Source: Candidatus Eremiobacteraceae bacterium
GTDB lineage: Bacteria; Vulcanimicrobiota; Vulcanimicrobiia; Eremiobacterales; Eremiobacteraceae
Assembly: GCA_035710745.1 (NCBI GenBank)
Contig: DASTCX010000004.1
Location: forward strand, 186,001 to 250,000
Reading direction: 5' to 3'
Length of the DNA stretch: 64,000 nucleotides
Numbering within the stretch: position 1 is the first letter of the stretch; every line of letters begins with the position of its first letter. Made by a program: the position numbers and the translations under genes. Below are positions 17,587 through 26,537 of the stretch, one piece after another. The notes beneath the pieces are model-generated. The model was given only the letters and a program-made list of their open reading frames with translations, searched no databases and was not told the origin of the DNA.

Positions 17587-17928
17587 GATGCTTCGTAATC
17601 AGGTTTGTCGGCGCGCGGTTCCTGCCGCATTTGACGTCGTCGAACGGTCGTCGCGCGCGATCGATGCGTCGCATCGCGACGTCGCTATCGATGCGCGGCA
17701 TCGATCAAGCCGATGACGGCGCTCAAGTTTGAAAAACAGCGGCCGATGAATTGAGAAGGGGGAATCCTTCACGGAAAGAAGGTTCCCGCTCGTAGACCTT
17801 TCGGAGTCTCCGTACTCCCGGAAGCGCGCGAAACCCGGCGGTCCTCCGCAAACGACGGGAAGAAGAAAGAGGCGTCCAGTAACGCCCCGTGCGCCCCGGA
17901 AAACCAGTGGGGAGGTGACGTTCACATC
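17587..17928 (+). other. Gene-free region between fabF and the lysine-rich micro-ORF
   Basis: I see no convincing gene. On the minus strand it must hold the fabF promoter. The fabF-proximal part has a 9-bp inverted repeat (GATCGATGC at 17659-17667 with GCATCGATC at 17698-17706). The part from about 17740 is relatively purine-rich and contains several short GC hairpins, for example CGGAG-T-CTCCG near 17814, so it may be a structured 5' leader of the short lysine-rich gene. No known riboswitch motif was recognised. Confidence 0.4.
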
Positions 17929-17979
17929 ATGGCCGCGAAGAAGAAGACAGCGAAGAAGACCGCAAAGAAAAAGAAGTAA
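17929..17979 (+). CDS. Lysine-rich micro-protein (16 residues)
   Basis: ATG to TAA encodes MAAKKKTAKKTAKKKK, a repeat of Lys-Lys-Thr-Ala like the tails of bacterial histone-H1-type proteins. Support for translation is a GGAGGTGA match to the anti-Shine-Dalgarno sequence at 17911-17918, ten bases before the ATG, and a strong intrinsic terminator 35 bases after the stop, so this looks like a complete one-gene transcript. No upstream in-frame extension is convincing. It could bind DNA or RNA, or be a leader peptide sensing lysine supply (ten of 16 codons are Lys). There is no homology evidence. Confidence 0.5.
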   Translation: MAAKKKTAKKTAKKKK

Positions 17980-18014
17980 CCTGTAAGGTTATTTCGTCAA
18001 CCGTAAAGATGCAG

Positions 18015-18045
18015 GGGGCGCTGGTGTGCAGCGCCCCTATTTTGT
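18015..18045 (+). terminator. Intrinsic terminator after the lysine-rich ORF
   Basis: A perfect 9-bp stem GGGGCGCTG (18015-18023) with CAGCGCCCC (18029-18037), a 5-base loop, then TATTTTGTT. Read on the plus strand it is a classic Rho-independent terminator. On the minus strand the downstream run is not T-rich, so it probably serves only the plus-strand transcript. Confidence 0.85.
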
Positions 18046-18074
18046 TCACTTTTCCTAGTGTTTTTCGCGATTTT

Positions 18075-19055
18075 TCAACGCCAGCAATCCGCGATCGTCG
18101 TCGCCGCCTTATCGTTCGCCGTCATCGGCGGCAAACCGTAGAATCGTTCGATCGTCGCGAGCAGGTCGTAGTGCGTGATGTGCTCGGCATCGATGCCTTG
18201 CTTCGTCATCGCGCCGAAAAAAAGCGTAGGGATGTGGTTCGCGTCGCCGTGCGCGTGATGCCCGCCCTCATCCCAGGTCAAGATGACGAGCGTCGAGTTC
18301 TTCGGGTCGGCCGCCCAGTCGACGAGGGGCAGGATGTTGACGCCGAGCCACTGGTCGGCGTCCATCGCGAGACGTTCCGAACTCCCGCCGAGGCCCGTGC
18401 CGTGCATGTCGTCGCTCACGTTGGGCGTCACCATCGCCAGGGTCGGGAGGTCGGCATAGTGATCGGGATTCGGAAATGCAGAGAACGGTTGATTAAGGCT
18501 GTCGTCGAGCAGATACCCATGCGTGTCGGCGATGATCTGGCTTGGGTGGCCCGCCTTCGTGAAGAACGCCCACGGCGAGTGGCGCTTGTAGTATGCGCCG
18601 AAGATCGGTCCGCCGCGGCCGAAGCATCCGACGTAGCCGGCGTTCGGCAGTCCCTCCGAGTAGCCGACGAATGTGTGATGCGCAGCGATGAGCTCGCTCG
18701 CGATCGTCGGCATGAGCGCTTTGAGCCCCGCGTTGACCGGCAGGTCGCCCACCGCGTCGGCTTTGTCGGAACAGTGATCGCCGTCGGTGTTCGTCTGCCC
18801 GGTGAAGATCGCGAAGTAGTTCGGCAGGCTCGGGTGCGTGACTGCGTGGGAATCGGTGAAAAGCGTGCCGCGCCCGAGAAGCGCCTGCATCTCCGCGAGC
18901 CGCTTGTCGTTGACGATCGTGTTGTAATCGCGGTTTTCCTCGAAGACGATGACGATGTGTTTCGGCGCCGGCGGGAGCTTTGAGGCTAGTGCCGGCGACG
19001 CCAAACCGGAAACGGCAAGCGCCGACGCGAGGGCAAAAAGCGCGATTCGATTCAT
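18075..19055 (-). CDS. Secreted phosphoesterase (phospholipase C/acid phosphatase family, PF04185)
   Basis: A 326-residue exported enzyme. The N-terminus MNRIALFALASALAVSGLA then SPALA is a Sec signal peptide with an AxA cleavage site. The mature part begins with HIVIVFEENRDYNTIV, the family metal-site motif, followed by AVTHPSLPNYFAIFTGQT with the candidate nucleophile Thr/Ser. Near the end VILTWDEGGHHAHGD supplies the late Asp/His metal ligands. Related enzymes hydrolyse phosphomonoesters or phospholipids in the periplasm or outside the cell. Cysteines (DHCSDK, GCFGRGG, ADCWR) may form disulfides. An ATG three codons upstream (19064) is an alternative start. It is a single gene pointing towards the micro-ORF terminator. 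Confidence 0.85.
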   Translation of the reverse strand: MNRIALFALASALAVSGLASPALASKLPPAPKHIVIVFEENRDYNTIVNDKRLAEMQALLGRGTLFTDSHAVTHPSLPNYFAIFTGQTNTDGDHCSDKADAVGDLPVNAGLKALMPTIASELIAAHHTFVGYSEGLPNAGYVGCFGRGGPIFGAYYKRHSPWAFFTKAGHPSQIIADTHGYLLDDSLNQPFSAFPNPDHYADLPTLAMVTPNVSDDMHGTGLGGSSERLAMDADQWLGVNILPLVDWAADPKNSTLVILTWDEGGHHAHGDANHIPTLFFGAMTKQGIDAEHITHYDLLATIERFYGLPPMTANDKAATTIADCWR

Positions 19056-19140
19056 AGGCCCCATGATAGTAGCACTACCTGAACAAATCGTAAACGCGGA
19101 TGGACGGTAGGACGTTGCTCGATCCGTCGGTCAGGGTGGA

Positions 19141-20349
19141 CTACTGCGGACCTGAGGCAACCGGCGACGCATTTGGACTTCGGCGGGCGCCGCCGTTGCT
19201 GAACACCTGGTTCCAGTCGATCCGCGCCGTCATCTGCATCGTCGCGAAGAGCGTGATGATGCAGCCGATCGTGATCGCGAGCCCGCTGTACCCCGGGTTG
19301 AACAGCGCAAGCGAGAACAGAACGAGATAGAAGAACTGGGCGAGCCCGGCTTCGACCGCTGCGAACCGCATGCCGACGACGATCCGCAGGTACGTGATCG
19401 TCAAGAACATCGAAACGGCCGCGCAGAGCGCGAATGCCCATCCGAGCGGTATCCGGTCGACCGTGTACGCGAAGAGCAGGTGGAACGCGAAGAAGGACGC
19501 CGCGAGGAAGAAATAGTGCATCGGATGCAGATCGATGCGCTTGGTCGTGCACAAGATCATCATCACGAAGAAGTAGAACAAGAGTGAGAGCGGCGCCCAC
19601 GCCGAGAGCCGTTCTGCGACCGGACCCGGCTGCAGGGGCTCGGGCATCTGCATGCCGATGCCCCACCCCGAGACCAGATCCTGATATCGCCAGTTCAGGC
19701 GCCACCCGTTGGCGGTTTTGGTCTCGAGGGTGGGGGCTAGCGACTGCGACGGGAAGTCGATCGCATCGAAATTGGTCGTCATCGCCAAAGAGAAATTCTT
19801 GATCGCGTCGATCCCCGCACCGAACTGATAAGCCCACTTGCCGATGCCTCGCGACCGATAGGCGACCGTCACCGTCAAGGGCTGATCGCCTCGGACTCGG
19901 ATCGCCGCCGTGACGGCCGCCGTGGTCGTCGTGAATGCTGCGAGGCGACCATCGACGACGACGCGGACATCGTCGTAGATTGCATTGGGCGAAGGGAACG
20001 GAAACGCGAGCGTTATGCTCCGAGCGGACGCCGGAGCGACGACCGAGTAATCACCTGAGAAGTCGACTTGATAGGTGTTATGCCAAAGCAGACCTTTTCG
20101 GCGCTGCTCGAGGTCCAAGTCCGTGCTGATGTCGGTAGCGTCGATCGGGAGCGTCTCGAATCGCTTTCCTTCGGCGGCCGTGAAGGTCGGAGCGCTTTGC
20201 GTCTGCTGTGGACCCCATAGGGCACCGAGGTCTGTCTGCTGCTCGGAATCTGCTTGTCGAGTACGACTGTCGAGGACCTGGGCGAGGATACCCCACGACA
20301 TCCATGCGACTATGAGGATCGCGGTTATGCATACGAGACGCACTGCCAT
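19141..20349 (-). CDS. CreD-like inner membrane protein
   Basis: A 402-residue membrane protein. An N-terminal anchor (VCITAILIVAWMSWGILA) is followed by about 190 residues predicted outside the cytoplasm and then six hydrophobic spans from about residue 230. The sequence RLSAWAPLSLLFYFFVMMIL followed by LHPMHYFFLAASFFAFHLLF resembles the C-terminal half of CreD/PF06123, where H-Y-x-x-x-x-x-A-x-x-x-F is typical. CreD is tied to envelope stress and beta-lactam response in proteobacteria, but its activity is unknown. No creABC genes are near. Two near-identical palindromes lie directly before the ATG, so expression is probably repressor-controlled. Confidence 0.65.
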   Translation of the reverse strand: MAVRLVCITAILIVAWMSWGILAQVLDSRTRQADSEQQTDLGALWGPQQTQSAPTFTAAEGKRFETLPIDATDISTDLDLEQRRKGLLWHNTYQVDFSGDYSVVAPASARSITLAFPFPSPNAIYDDVRVVVDGRLAAFTTTTAAVTAAIRVRGDQPLTVTVAYRSRGIGKWAYQFGAGIDAIKNFSLAMTTNFDAIDFPSQSLAPTLETKTANGWRLNWRYQDLVSGWGIGMQMPEPLQPGPVAERLSAWAPLSLLFYFFVMMILCTTKRIDLHPMHYFFLAASFFAFHLLFAYTVDRIPLGWAFALCAAVSMFLTITYLRIVVGMRFAAVEAGLAQFFYLVLFSLALFNPGYSGLAITIGCIITLFATMQMTARIDWNQVFSNGGARRSPNASPVASGPQ

Positions 20350-20354
20350 CGTTT

Positions 20355-20371
20355 ACTTTGCCTCACAAAGT
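20355..20371. promoter_or_regulatory. Operator-like palindrome 1 of the CreD-like gene
   Basis: ACTTTG-5-CAAAGT, a perfect 6-bp inverted repeat, starts six bases from the ATG of the minus-strand gene. The second copy lies 30 bp away centre to centre, about three helical turns, so two dimers of one regulator would sit on the same DNA face. No regulator gene is adjacent. Confidence 0.6.
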
Positions 20372-20384
20372 TCTCGGTCTGCTC

Positions 20385-20401
20385 ACTTTGTACCACAAAG
20401 T
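20385..20401. promoter_or_regulatory. Operator-like palindrome 2 of the CreD-like gene
   Basis: ACTTTGT-3-ACAAAGT, the same arms as copy 1 with one more paired base. On the minus strand it includes TACAAA, which could serve as part of a -10 element, so binding would block the polymerase. The regulator is unknown; winged-helix families such as PadR, ArsR or BlaI often use sites of this form. Confidence 0.6.
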
Positions 20402-20492
20402 AAGCCGTGAGGCAAGGGGTCACGGCCCCGCTATTCGCACGATTTCGCGCCGAACTACAGCGGTGCGAGTGTGGGCAAAGCGCCAGCGTCAA

Positions 20493-20521
20493 TTGACCCC
20501 GGTCCCGCCTTTTGCTATACT
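20493..20521 (+). promoter_or_regulatory. Sigma-70-type promoter for rpmA
   Basis: TTGACC at 20493-20498, a 17-base spacer and TATACT at 20516-20521 form a near-consensus housekeeping promoter. The expected start near 20528 leaves a leader of about 77 bases before the rpmA ATG. It is the best promoter match I found in the window, fitting a ribosomal protein gene. Confidence 0.85.
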
Positions 20522-20604
20522 CGGTTGGCGTTTTACGACCGCTCGGCGCACTCACATGCGTCCCGCATCCCACAGACTTGGGGTTTCACATCGTGTCCTT
20601 CCTT

Positions 20605-20892
20605 ATGAGAATCGATCTTCAGCGCTTCGCCCACAAGAAGGGCCTCGGCTCGTCGCGCAACGGCCGGGACTCGAACTCGAAGCGGCTCGGCCTAAAGAAG
20701 TTCGGCGGCGAGACAGTCGCGGCCGGCAATATCATCCTGCGCCAGCGCGGCACGCGGTTCTTCCCCGGCACCAACGTCGGCATGGGCAAGGACAACACGC
20801 TGTTCGCGATGGTCGGCGGCACGGTCAAGTTCGCACGACGCGGCAAAGACAAGCAAGTCGTCGCGGTCGAGCCAGCGCCAGTCGAGGCGTGA
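20605..20892 (+). CDS. rpmA: 50S ribosomal protein bL27 with cleavable-type N-terminal extension
   Basis: A 95-residue L27. The body [20 protein letters not shown] and the following [20 protein letters not shown] are canonical. The N-terminus is [15 protein letters not shown]. In Firmicutes, L27 begins with a nine-residue extension ending in F-F-A that the protease Prp removes to expose the peptidyl-transferase tail; here nine residues end in R-F-A before HKKG. Neither prp nor rplU, the usual neighbours, is upstream. A GTG 12 bases earlier is another possible start. It has its own promoter and a terminator, so it can be expressed apart from obgE. Confidence 0.95.
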   Translation: MRIDLQRFAHKKGLGSSRNGRDSNSKRLGLKKFGGETVAAGNIILRQRGTRFFPGTNVGMGKDNTLFAMVGGTVKFARRGKDKQVVAVEPAPVEA

Positions 20893-20926
20893 CCGGCGAC
20901 GTCCGCGAGCGAGGTCAGATCCGGCA

Positions 20927-20952
20927 GGCCCGCATGACCGTGCGGGTCTTTT
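20927..20952 (+). terminator. Intrinsic terminator after rpmA
   Basis: GGCCCGCA (20927-20934) pairs with TGCGGGTC (20941-20948), six-base loop, followed by TTTT. It should end most rpmA transcripts before obgE, leaving low read-through. Confidence 0.8.
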
Positions 20953-20968
20953 CGTGCGCCGATCTCTT

Positions 20969-20987
20969 TTCCGAGCTTCGCTCGGAA
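20969..20987. repeat. Short intergenic palindrome, CCGAGCGAAGCTCGG type
   Basis: TTCCGAGC-TTC-GCTCGGAA forms an 8-bp stem. The 15-base core, read on the minus strand, is identical to the palindrome core at 31182-31196, so these belong to one repeat family. No T-run follows, so it is not a second standard terminator. Confidence 0.6.
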
Positions 20988-21006
20988 TACCACATTTCGT
21001 AGCTAG

Positions 21007-22871
<1,865 letters not shown>

Positions 22872-22878
22872 CGTCGGC

Positions 22879-23070
22879 TCAGTTCGTGCCCAAAGCGGGG
22901 AATGAGAACGTACCCGTCGCAACGGGACGCGTCGGCTTGCGGGCGCCGGCGCGCCCGACCAGGCCGAGCAACAGCACGCGGATGTTGCCCGCGGCACGCA
23001 CTTGATGTCTGCCGGCGTTCAGCGCTTTGAGGAAATCGGACGGCGACGAGAAGTCTGGAATCGGACTCAC
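22879..23070 (-). CDS. Hypothetical small protein (63 residues)
   Basis: A GTG-started frame on the opposite strand, filling most of the gap between nadD and lysA. The product starts MSPIPDFSSPSDFLKALNAG and continues with basic and hydrophobic residues (IRVLLLGLVGRAGARKP) to FSFPALGTN. Third codon positions are GC-rich, as in neighbouring genes, and the composition is less arginine-heavy than antisense frames here. I recognise no family. It could instead be non-coding; confidence is limited. Confidence 0.4.
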   Translation of the reverse strand: MSPIPDFSSPSDFLKALNAGRHQVRAAGNIRVLLLGLVGRAGARKPTRPVATGTFSFPALGTN

Positions 23071-23137
23071 GGGGCCTTTCGCACGAGCACGAGGCGCTCA
23101 AGCATTTGAAGTCTCATCCCACATTATACAAGGACGT

Positions 23138-24430
23138 ATGACGACCCACAATTCCGAACGTGTGGGCGAACGGTTGGGCGGTTGTGATGCTTCGACGCTC
23201 GCCGCCGAATTCGGCACGCCGCTGCTCGCGATCGATGAAGTGTGGCTTCGCGCACGCATGCGGCGCTTTCGAGCGGCGTTCGAGCGCGAAGGACGGGACG
23301 CGTGCGTCACGTACGCGGGGAAAGCGTTGCTCGTCGCCGCGATCGCGCGCCTCGCGAACGAGGAAGGGCTGTACGTCGACGTCTGCTCGCTGGGCGAGCT
23401 CGAGACCGCGCTTCGCGGCGGCGTTCCGGCCGACCGCTGCATCGTGCATGGTTGCTACAAGACGCGCGACGAACTCGCGGCCGCGGTCTATCACGGTGTC
23501 CGTCATGTCGTCATCGATCACGAGAGCGAGATCGCGGCGCTCGCCGATCTCGCGCGCGACACGTCGCGGCGAGTCGATGTCCTTCTGCGTCTTAATCCCT
23601 CGATCGCAGCGCGCACGCACGAATTCGTCCAGACCGCAGCGCCCGCTTCGAAGTTCGGCTTCTCGCTCGCGGACACGCAGGCTATCGACGCCGTGCGTGC
23701 GACGCTGGCTCGAAAAGAATTGCGCTTGTCGGGCATCCATTGCCATCTCGGTTCTCAGATCCGCGATCTGCAGGCCTACGCGGATGCGATCGACGCCATG
23801 TTCCATTTTTCCGAAATCGCGCACCGCCAAACCGGCGTGCAGTTCGAAATCGTCGACGTCGGCGGCGGTCTCGCGATCGGAGACGCTGACGGCAGCGCCG
23901 AGCCGACGCCCGAGGCATGGGCGGATGCGCTTTTCGCCGCGCTCGACCGTCGCCTCGCCGACTATCCGCTTTGCCGCCCGCGTCTATACGTCGAACCCGG
24001 ACGCTCGCTTGTCGCTTCTGCGGGCACGACGCTCTATCGAATCGGCGTCCGCAAGCGACTGCCGGACGGGCGCGATGCGGTGATCGTCGACGGCGGCATG
24101 AGCGACAATCCACGGCCTGCACTGTACGGCGCGCGTTACGGCGTCTCGATCGTCGGCAGAACGTCCGATCCGCCCACAGGCACGTTCACGATCTTCGGCC
24201 GTCACTGCGAGACCGATCGGCTCTTCCCCGATGTCGAGCTGCCGGATCCGCGCGAAGGCGAACTGCTCGCCGTCGCCGACACCGGCGCGTACACGTACGC
24301 GATGGCGAGCAACTACAACCGCTTCGTCCGGCCCGCCGTCGTGCTCGCTGCGAGCGGAACTGCGCGGCTCATAGCGCGGCGCGAATCGCTCGATCGCGTG
24401 CTCGACCTCGACGTCACGGAGGACGCGTGA
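23138..24430 (+). CDS. lysA: Diaminopimelate decarboxylase
   Basis: A 430-residue fold-type III PLP enzyme that turns meso-diaminopimelate into lysine. The PLP lysine is in TYAGKALLV near residue 65; the phosphate-binding and active-site segments are GIHCHLGSQI near 203, IVDVGGGLAI near 240, YVEPGRSLVA near 285, and ADTGAYTYAMASNYN near 375. The start is the ATG after AAGGA with good spacing; upstream in-frame residues lack homology. As it draws on the peptidoglycan precursor pool, its place just before maf-mreBCD-mrdA is suggestive. It overlaps the next start (TGATG). Confidence 0.94.
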   Translation: MTTHNSERVGERLGGCDASTLAAEFGTPLLAIDEVWLRARMRRFRAAFEREGRDACVTYAGKALLVAAIARLANEEGLYVDVCSLGELETALRGGVPADRCIVHGCYKTRDELAAAVYHGVRHVVIDHESEIAALADLARDTSRRVDVLLRLNPSIAARTHEFVQTAAPASKFGFSLADTQAIDAVRATLARKELRLSGIHCHLGSQIRDLQAYADAIDAMFHFSEIAHRQTGVQFEIVDVGGGLAIGDADGSAEPTPEAWADALFAALDRRLADYPLCRPRLYVEPGRSLVASAGTTLYRIGVRKRLPDGRDAVIVDGGMSDNPRPALYGARYGVSIVGRTSDPPTGTFTIFGRHCETDRLFPDVELPDPREGELLAVADTGAYTYAMASNYNRFVRPAVVLAASGTARLIARRESLDRVLDLDVTEDA

Positions 24431-24846
24431 TGCGCTTGCAGCTGCGAGCGATCGCATTCGCCGTCGCGATCGTCGCCGGCGCGTGCGGTTCGGGCGTTCG
24501 CCCGGACAATGCCAATGCGCTCGACGACATACAAAGCGGCCGAAGTGGCGACGAAGTCATCGTCGAAGGCATCGTGACCCATGTGGGGCACACGTCGCGG
24601 GGGGAGACCGGCGCGCACGAGCACTTCGACATCCGCATCTCTTCAGGCGCGGCCGAACAGGACATCCTGGTCGCGGACAACATCACGGTCGGCGCGCAAG
24701 CGCCCGTGAAAAGAGGCGACGACGTCGTCGTCAAGGGCGTGCTCGAGGTCGACCCGAGCGGCCCGGTCATCCATTGGACGCACCACGACCCCGCGAACCG
24801 GCACCCTGCCGGGTTCGTGATGGTCGGCGGGCGCATGTATGAGTGA
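24430..24846 (+). CDS. DUF3465 family exported protein
   Basis: A 138-residue protein with an N-terminal signal (RAIAFAVAIVAGACGSG) whose cysteine could be lipidated, although the lipobox AGAC is imperfect. The mature part resembles an OB fold (DEVIVEGIVTHVGHTSRGE, then HEHFDIRISSG) and ends with VIHWTHHDPANRHPAGFVM, the histidine-rich motif typical of DUF3465. The histidines may bind a metal; no function is known. It is translationally linked to lysA (TGATG) and overlaps maf by eight bases, so it travels with this cell-wall/shape operon. Confidence 0.78.
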   Translation: MRLQLRAIAFAVAIVAGACGSGVRPDNANALDDIQSGRSGDEVIVEGIVTHVGHTSRGETGAHEHFDIRISSGAAEQDILVADNITVGAQAPVKRGDDVVVKGVLEVDPSGPVIHWTHHDPANRHPAGFVMVGGRMYE

Positions 24847-25426
24847 GCGCGTGAGCGAGGTGACGCTCGCGTCGGCGTCGCCCCGGCGCCTCCAGCTTCT
24901 CGAAAGCCTCGGTCTTCGAGTCGTCGTCGTCCGAAGCTCGTACGAAGAGCGCGAGGATATGGCTTCCGACGGCCTCGCAGATCTCGCGCTGCGTCACGCG
25001 CTCGGCAAAGCCGCCGGAGCCGCTACGGGCGGCCCCCCGTTGCTCGTCGCAGCAGACACGGTCGTCGACGTCGACGGCACGGGACTCGCGAAGCCGCGCG
25101 ACGATGCAGACGCGAAGCGCATGCTCCGCACGCTCTCGGGCAGGTGGCACGTCGTCCACACCGGATTCACGCTCGTCGACAGGGCGAGCGGGAAGAGCGT
25201 TTCAGGTGTCGAGTCGTCACGCGTCAAGTTCGCCGCGCTCGACGAGGCGATGATCGCTCGATACGTCGCGACCGGCGAGCCGCGCGACAAAGCCGGCGCG
25301 TATGGGATCCAAGGCAAAGGCGCGCTACTCGTCGAGCGCGTCGACGGCGATTTCTACACCGTCATGGGTCTGCCGCTCGCCCGCGTCAACGCCGCCGCGC
25401 GCGAGCTCGGCCACGAGATCGACTGA
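24839..25426 (+). CDS. maf: Maf family nucleoside triphosphate pyrophosphatase
   Basis: A 195-residue house-cleaning pyrophosphatase that hydrolyses dTTP/UTP or modified nucleotides. Motifs: LASASPRRLQLLESLGL at residues 10-26, VAADTVVDVDG near 71, and DKAGAYGIQGKGALLVERVDG near 150. The ATG at 24839 lies inside the end of the DUF3465 gene. Maf next to mreBCD is a frequent arrangement and Maf affects septation in Bacillus. The stop is followed four bases later by mreB. Confidence 0.93.
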   Translation: MSERVSEVTLASASPRRLQLLESLGLRVVVVRSSYEEREDMASDGLADLALRHALGKAAGAATGGPPLLVAADTVVDVDGTGLAKPRDDADAKRMLRTLSGRWHVVHTGFTLVDRASGKSVSGVESSRVKFAALDEAMIARYVATGEPRDKAGAYGIQGKGALLVERVDGDFYTVMGLPLARVNAAARELGHEID

Positions 25427-25430
25427 CGCG

Positions 25431-26537
25431 ATGGCTTCATGGTACGAGCGCTTGTATGCGAAGGTCGCGCCTGAGATCGGCATCGATCTCGGCACGGCGA
25501 ACACGCCTGTCTTCGTCCGCGGACATGGTATTCGGTTCGTCGAGCCGACCGTCGTCGCGGTGAATTCCGACACGGGCGATGTCATAACGGTCGGCGAGGG
25601 CGCCAAACAGATGCTCGGCCGGACGCCGCGCAACATCCAAGTCATCCGCCCGATGCGCAACGGCGTCGTGTCGAACTTCGCGTATACCGAAGCGCTCGTG
25701 CGCCAGCTCATGGAGCGTGCGATGCGCGGCCGGCCGCTCTTCCCGCCGCGCGTCATGGTCGGCGTGCCGGGCTCGGCGACCGAGGTCGAGCGCAAAGCCG
25801 TGCGCGAGGCGCTCATGGGAGCGGGTGCGGGCCGCGTCTACTTCATCCCGCAGGCGGTCGCGGCGGCGGTCGGCGCCGAGCTGCCGATCCTCGAACCGGG
25901 CGCGAGCATGATCGTCGACATCGGCGGCGGCACGACGGAGATCGCGGTGCTGTCGCTCGGCGGCCTCGTGACCGGTCGATCGCTCAAGCTTGGCGGCGAT
26001 CGCCTCGACGAAGCGATCGTCACGTACTTGCGCTCCAACCGGGGTTTTCTCATCGGTGAACGGACCGCCGAAGCGCTCAAGATCTCGCACGGATATTACG
26101 GCAGACCGCTCGGTCGTCCGCCGGCGAACGTACCCGGACAAGACCTGCGCAGGCTCAGGCCGGGAACGCTGCAAGTTCGCGAGGAAGACATCGGCGCCGC
26201 GATCGCAGAGCCTGTCGGTCAGATCGTCGATGCGGTGCGCGCTGTCATCGAGCAGACGCCCCCGGAATTGGTGCGCGATATCGGGGAGCGCGGACTCGTG
26301 CTCGCCGGAGGCGGTGCGGCGATCGCCGGGTTCGCCGCGACGCTGAGCGTCGTCTTGTCGATCCCGACGCGCATCGCCGAGTCGCCGCTCCTCTGCGTGG
26401 CGATGGGTGCGGGCGCGATCCTCGGCGATCAGCGCCTTTTCGATGCGCTCTATCCGGCGCCCGAGTCGATGATCGGTAGGTGGTGGCGATTCCTTCGTTC
26501 TGGGATGAGAGAAAGCTCTTCGTATTCATCACGCTGA
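25431..26537 (+). CDS. mreB: Rod-shape determining actin homologue MreB
   Basis: A 368-residue actin-fold ATPase that organises the elongasome under the inner membrane. Motifs: phosphate 1 IGIDLGTANTPVFV, phosphate 2 MIVDIGGGTTEIAVLSLGG near 162, and the adenosine loop GLVLAGGGAAIAGF near 290. The N-terminus MASWYERLYAKVAPE fits a membrane-binding amphipathic helix. The C-terminus runs 58 bases into mreC, longer than usual, so the tail MRESSSYSSR may be dispensable. It heads mreB-mreC-mreD-mrdA. Confidence 0.95.
   Translation: MASWYERLYAKVAPEIGIDLGTANTPVFVRGHGIRFVEPTVVAVNSDTGDVITVGEGAKQMLGRTPRNIQVIRPMRNGVVSNFAYTEALVRQLMERAMRGRPLFPPRVMVGVPGSATEVERKAVREALMGAGAGRVYFIPQAVAAAVGAELPILEPGASMIVDIGGGTTEIAVLSLGGLVTGRSLKLGGDRLDEAIVTYLRSNRGFLIGERTAEALKISHGYYGRPLGRPPANVPGQDLRRLRPGTLQVREEDIGAAIAEPVGQIVDAVRAVIEQTPPELVRDIGERGLVLAGGGAAIAGFAATLSVVLSIPTRIAESPLLCVAMGAGAILGDQRLFDALYPAPESMIGRWWRFLRSGMRESSSYSSR

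Noticed and set aside
17659-17706. 9-bp inverted repeat upstream of fabF as an operator
   Set aside because: It is built from repeated GATCG/CGATC words common in this genome and matches no known fatty-acid regulator site.
20969-20990. Hairpin after rpmA as a second terminator
   Set aside because: The sequence after the stem is TACCACATTTCG, not a T-run. The true terminator is at 20927-20952.
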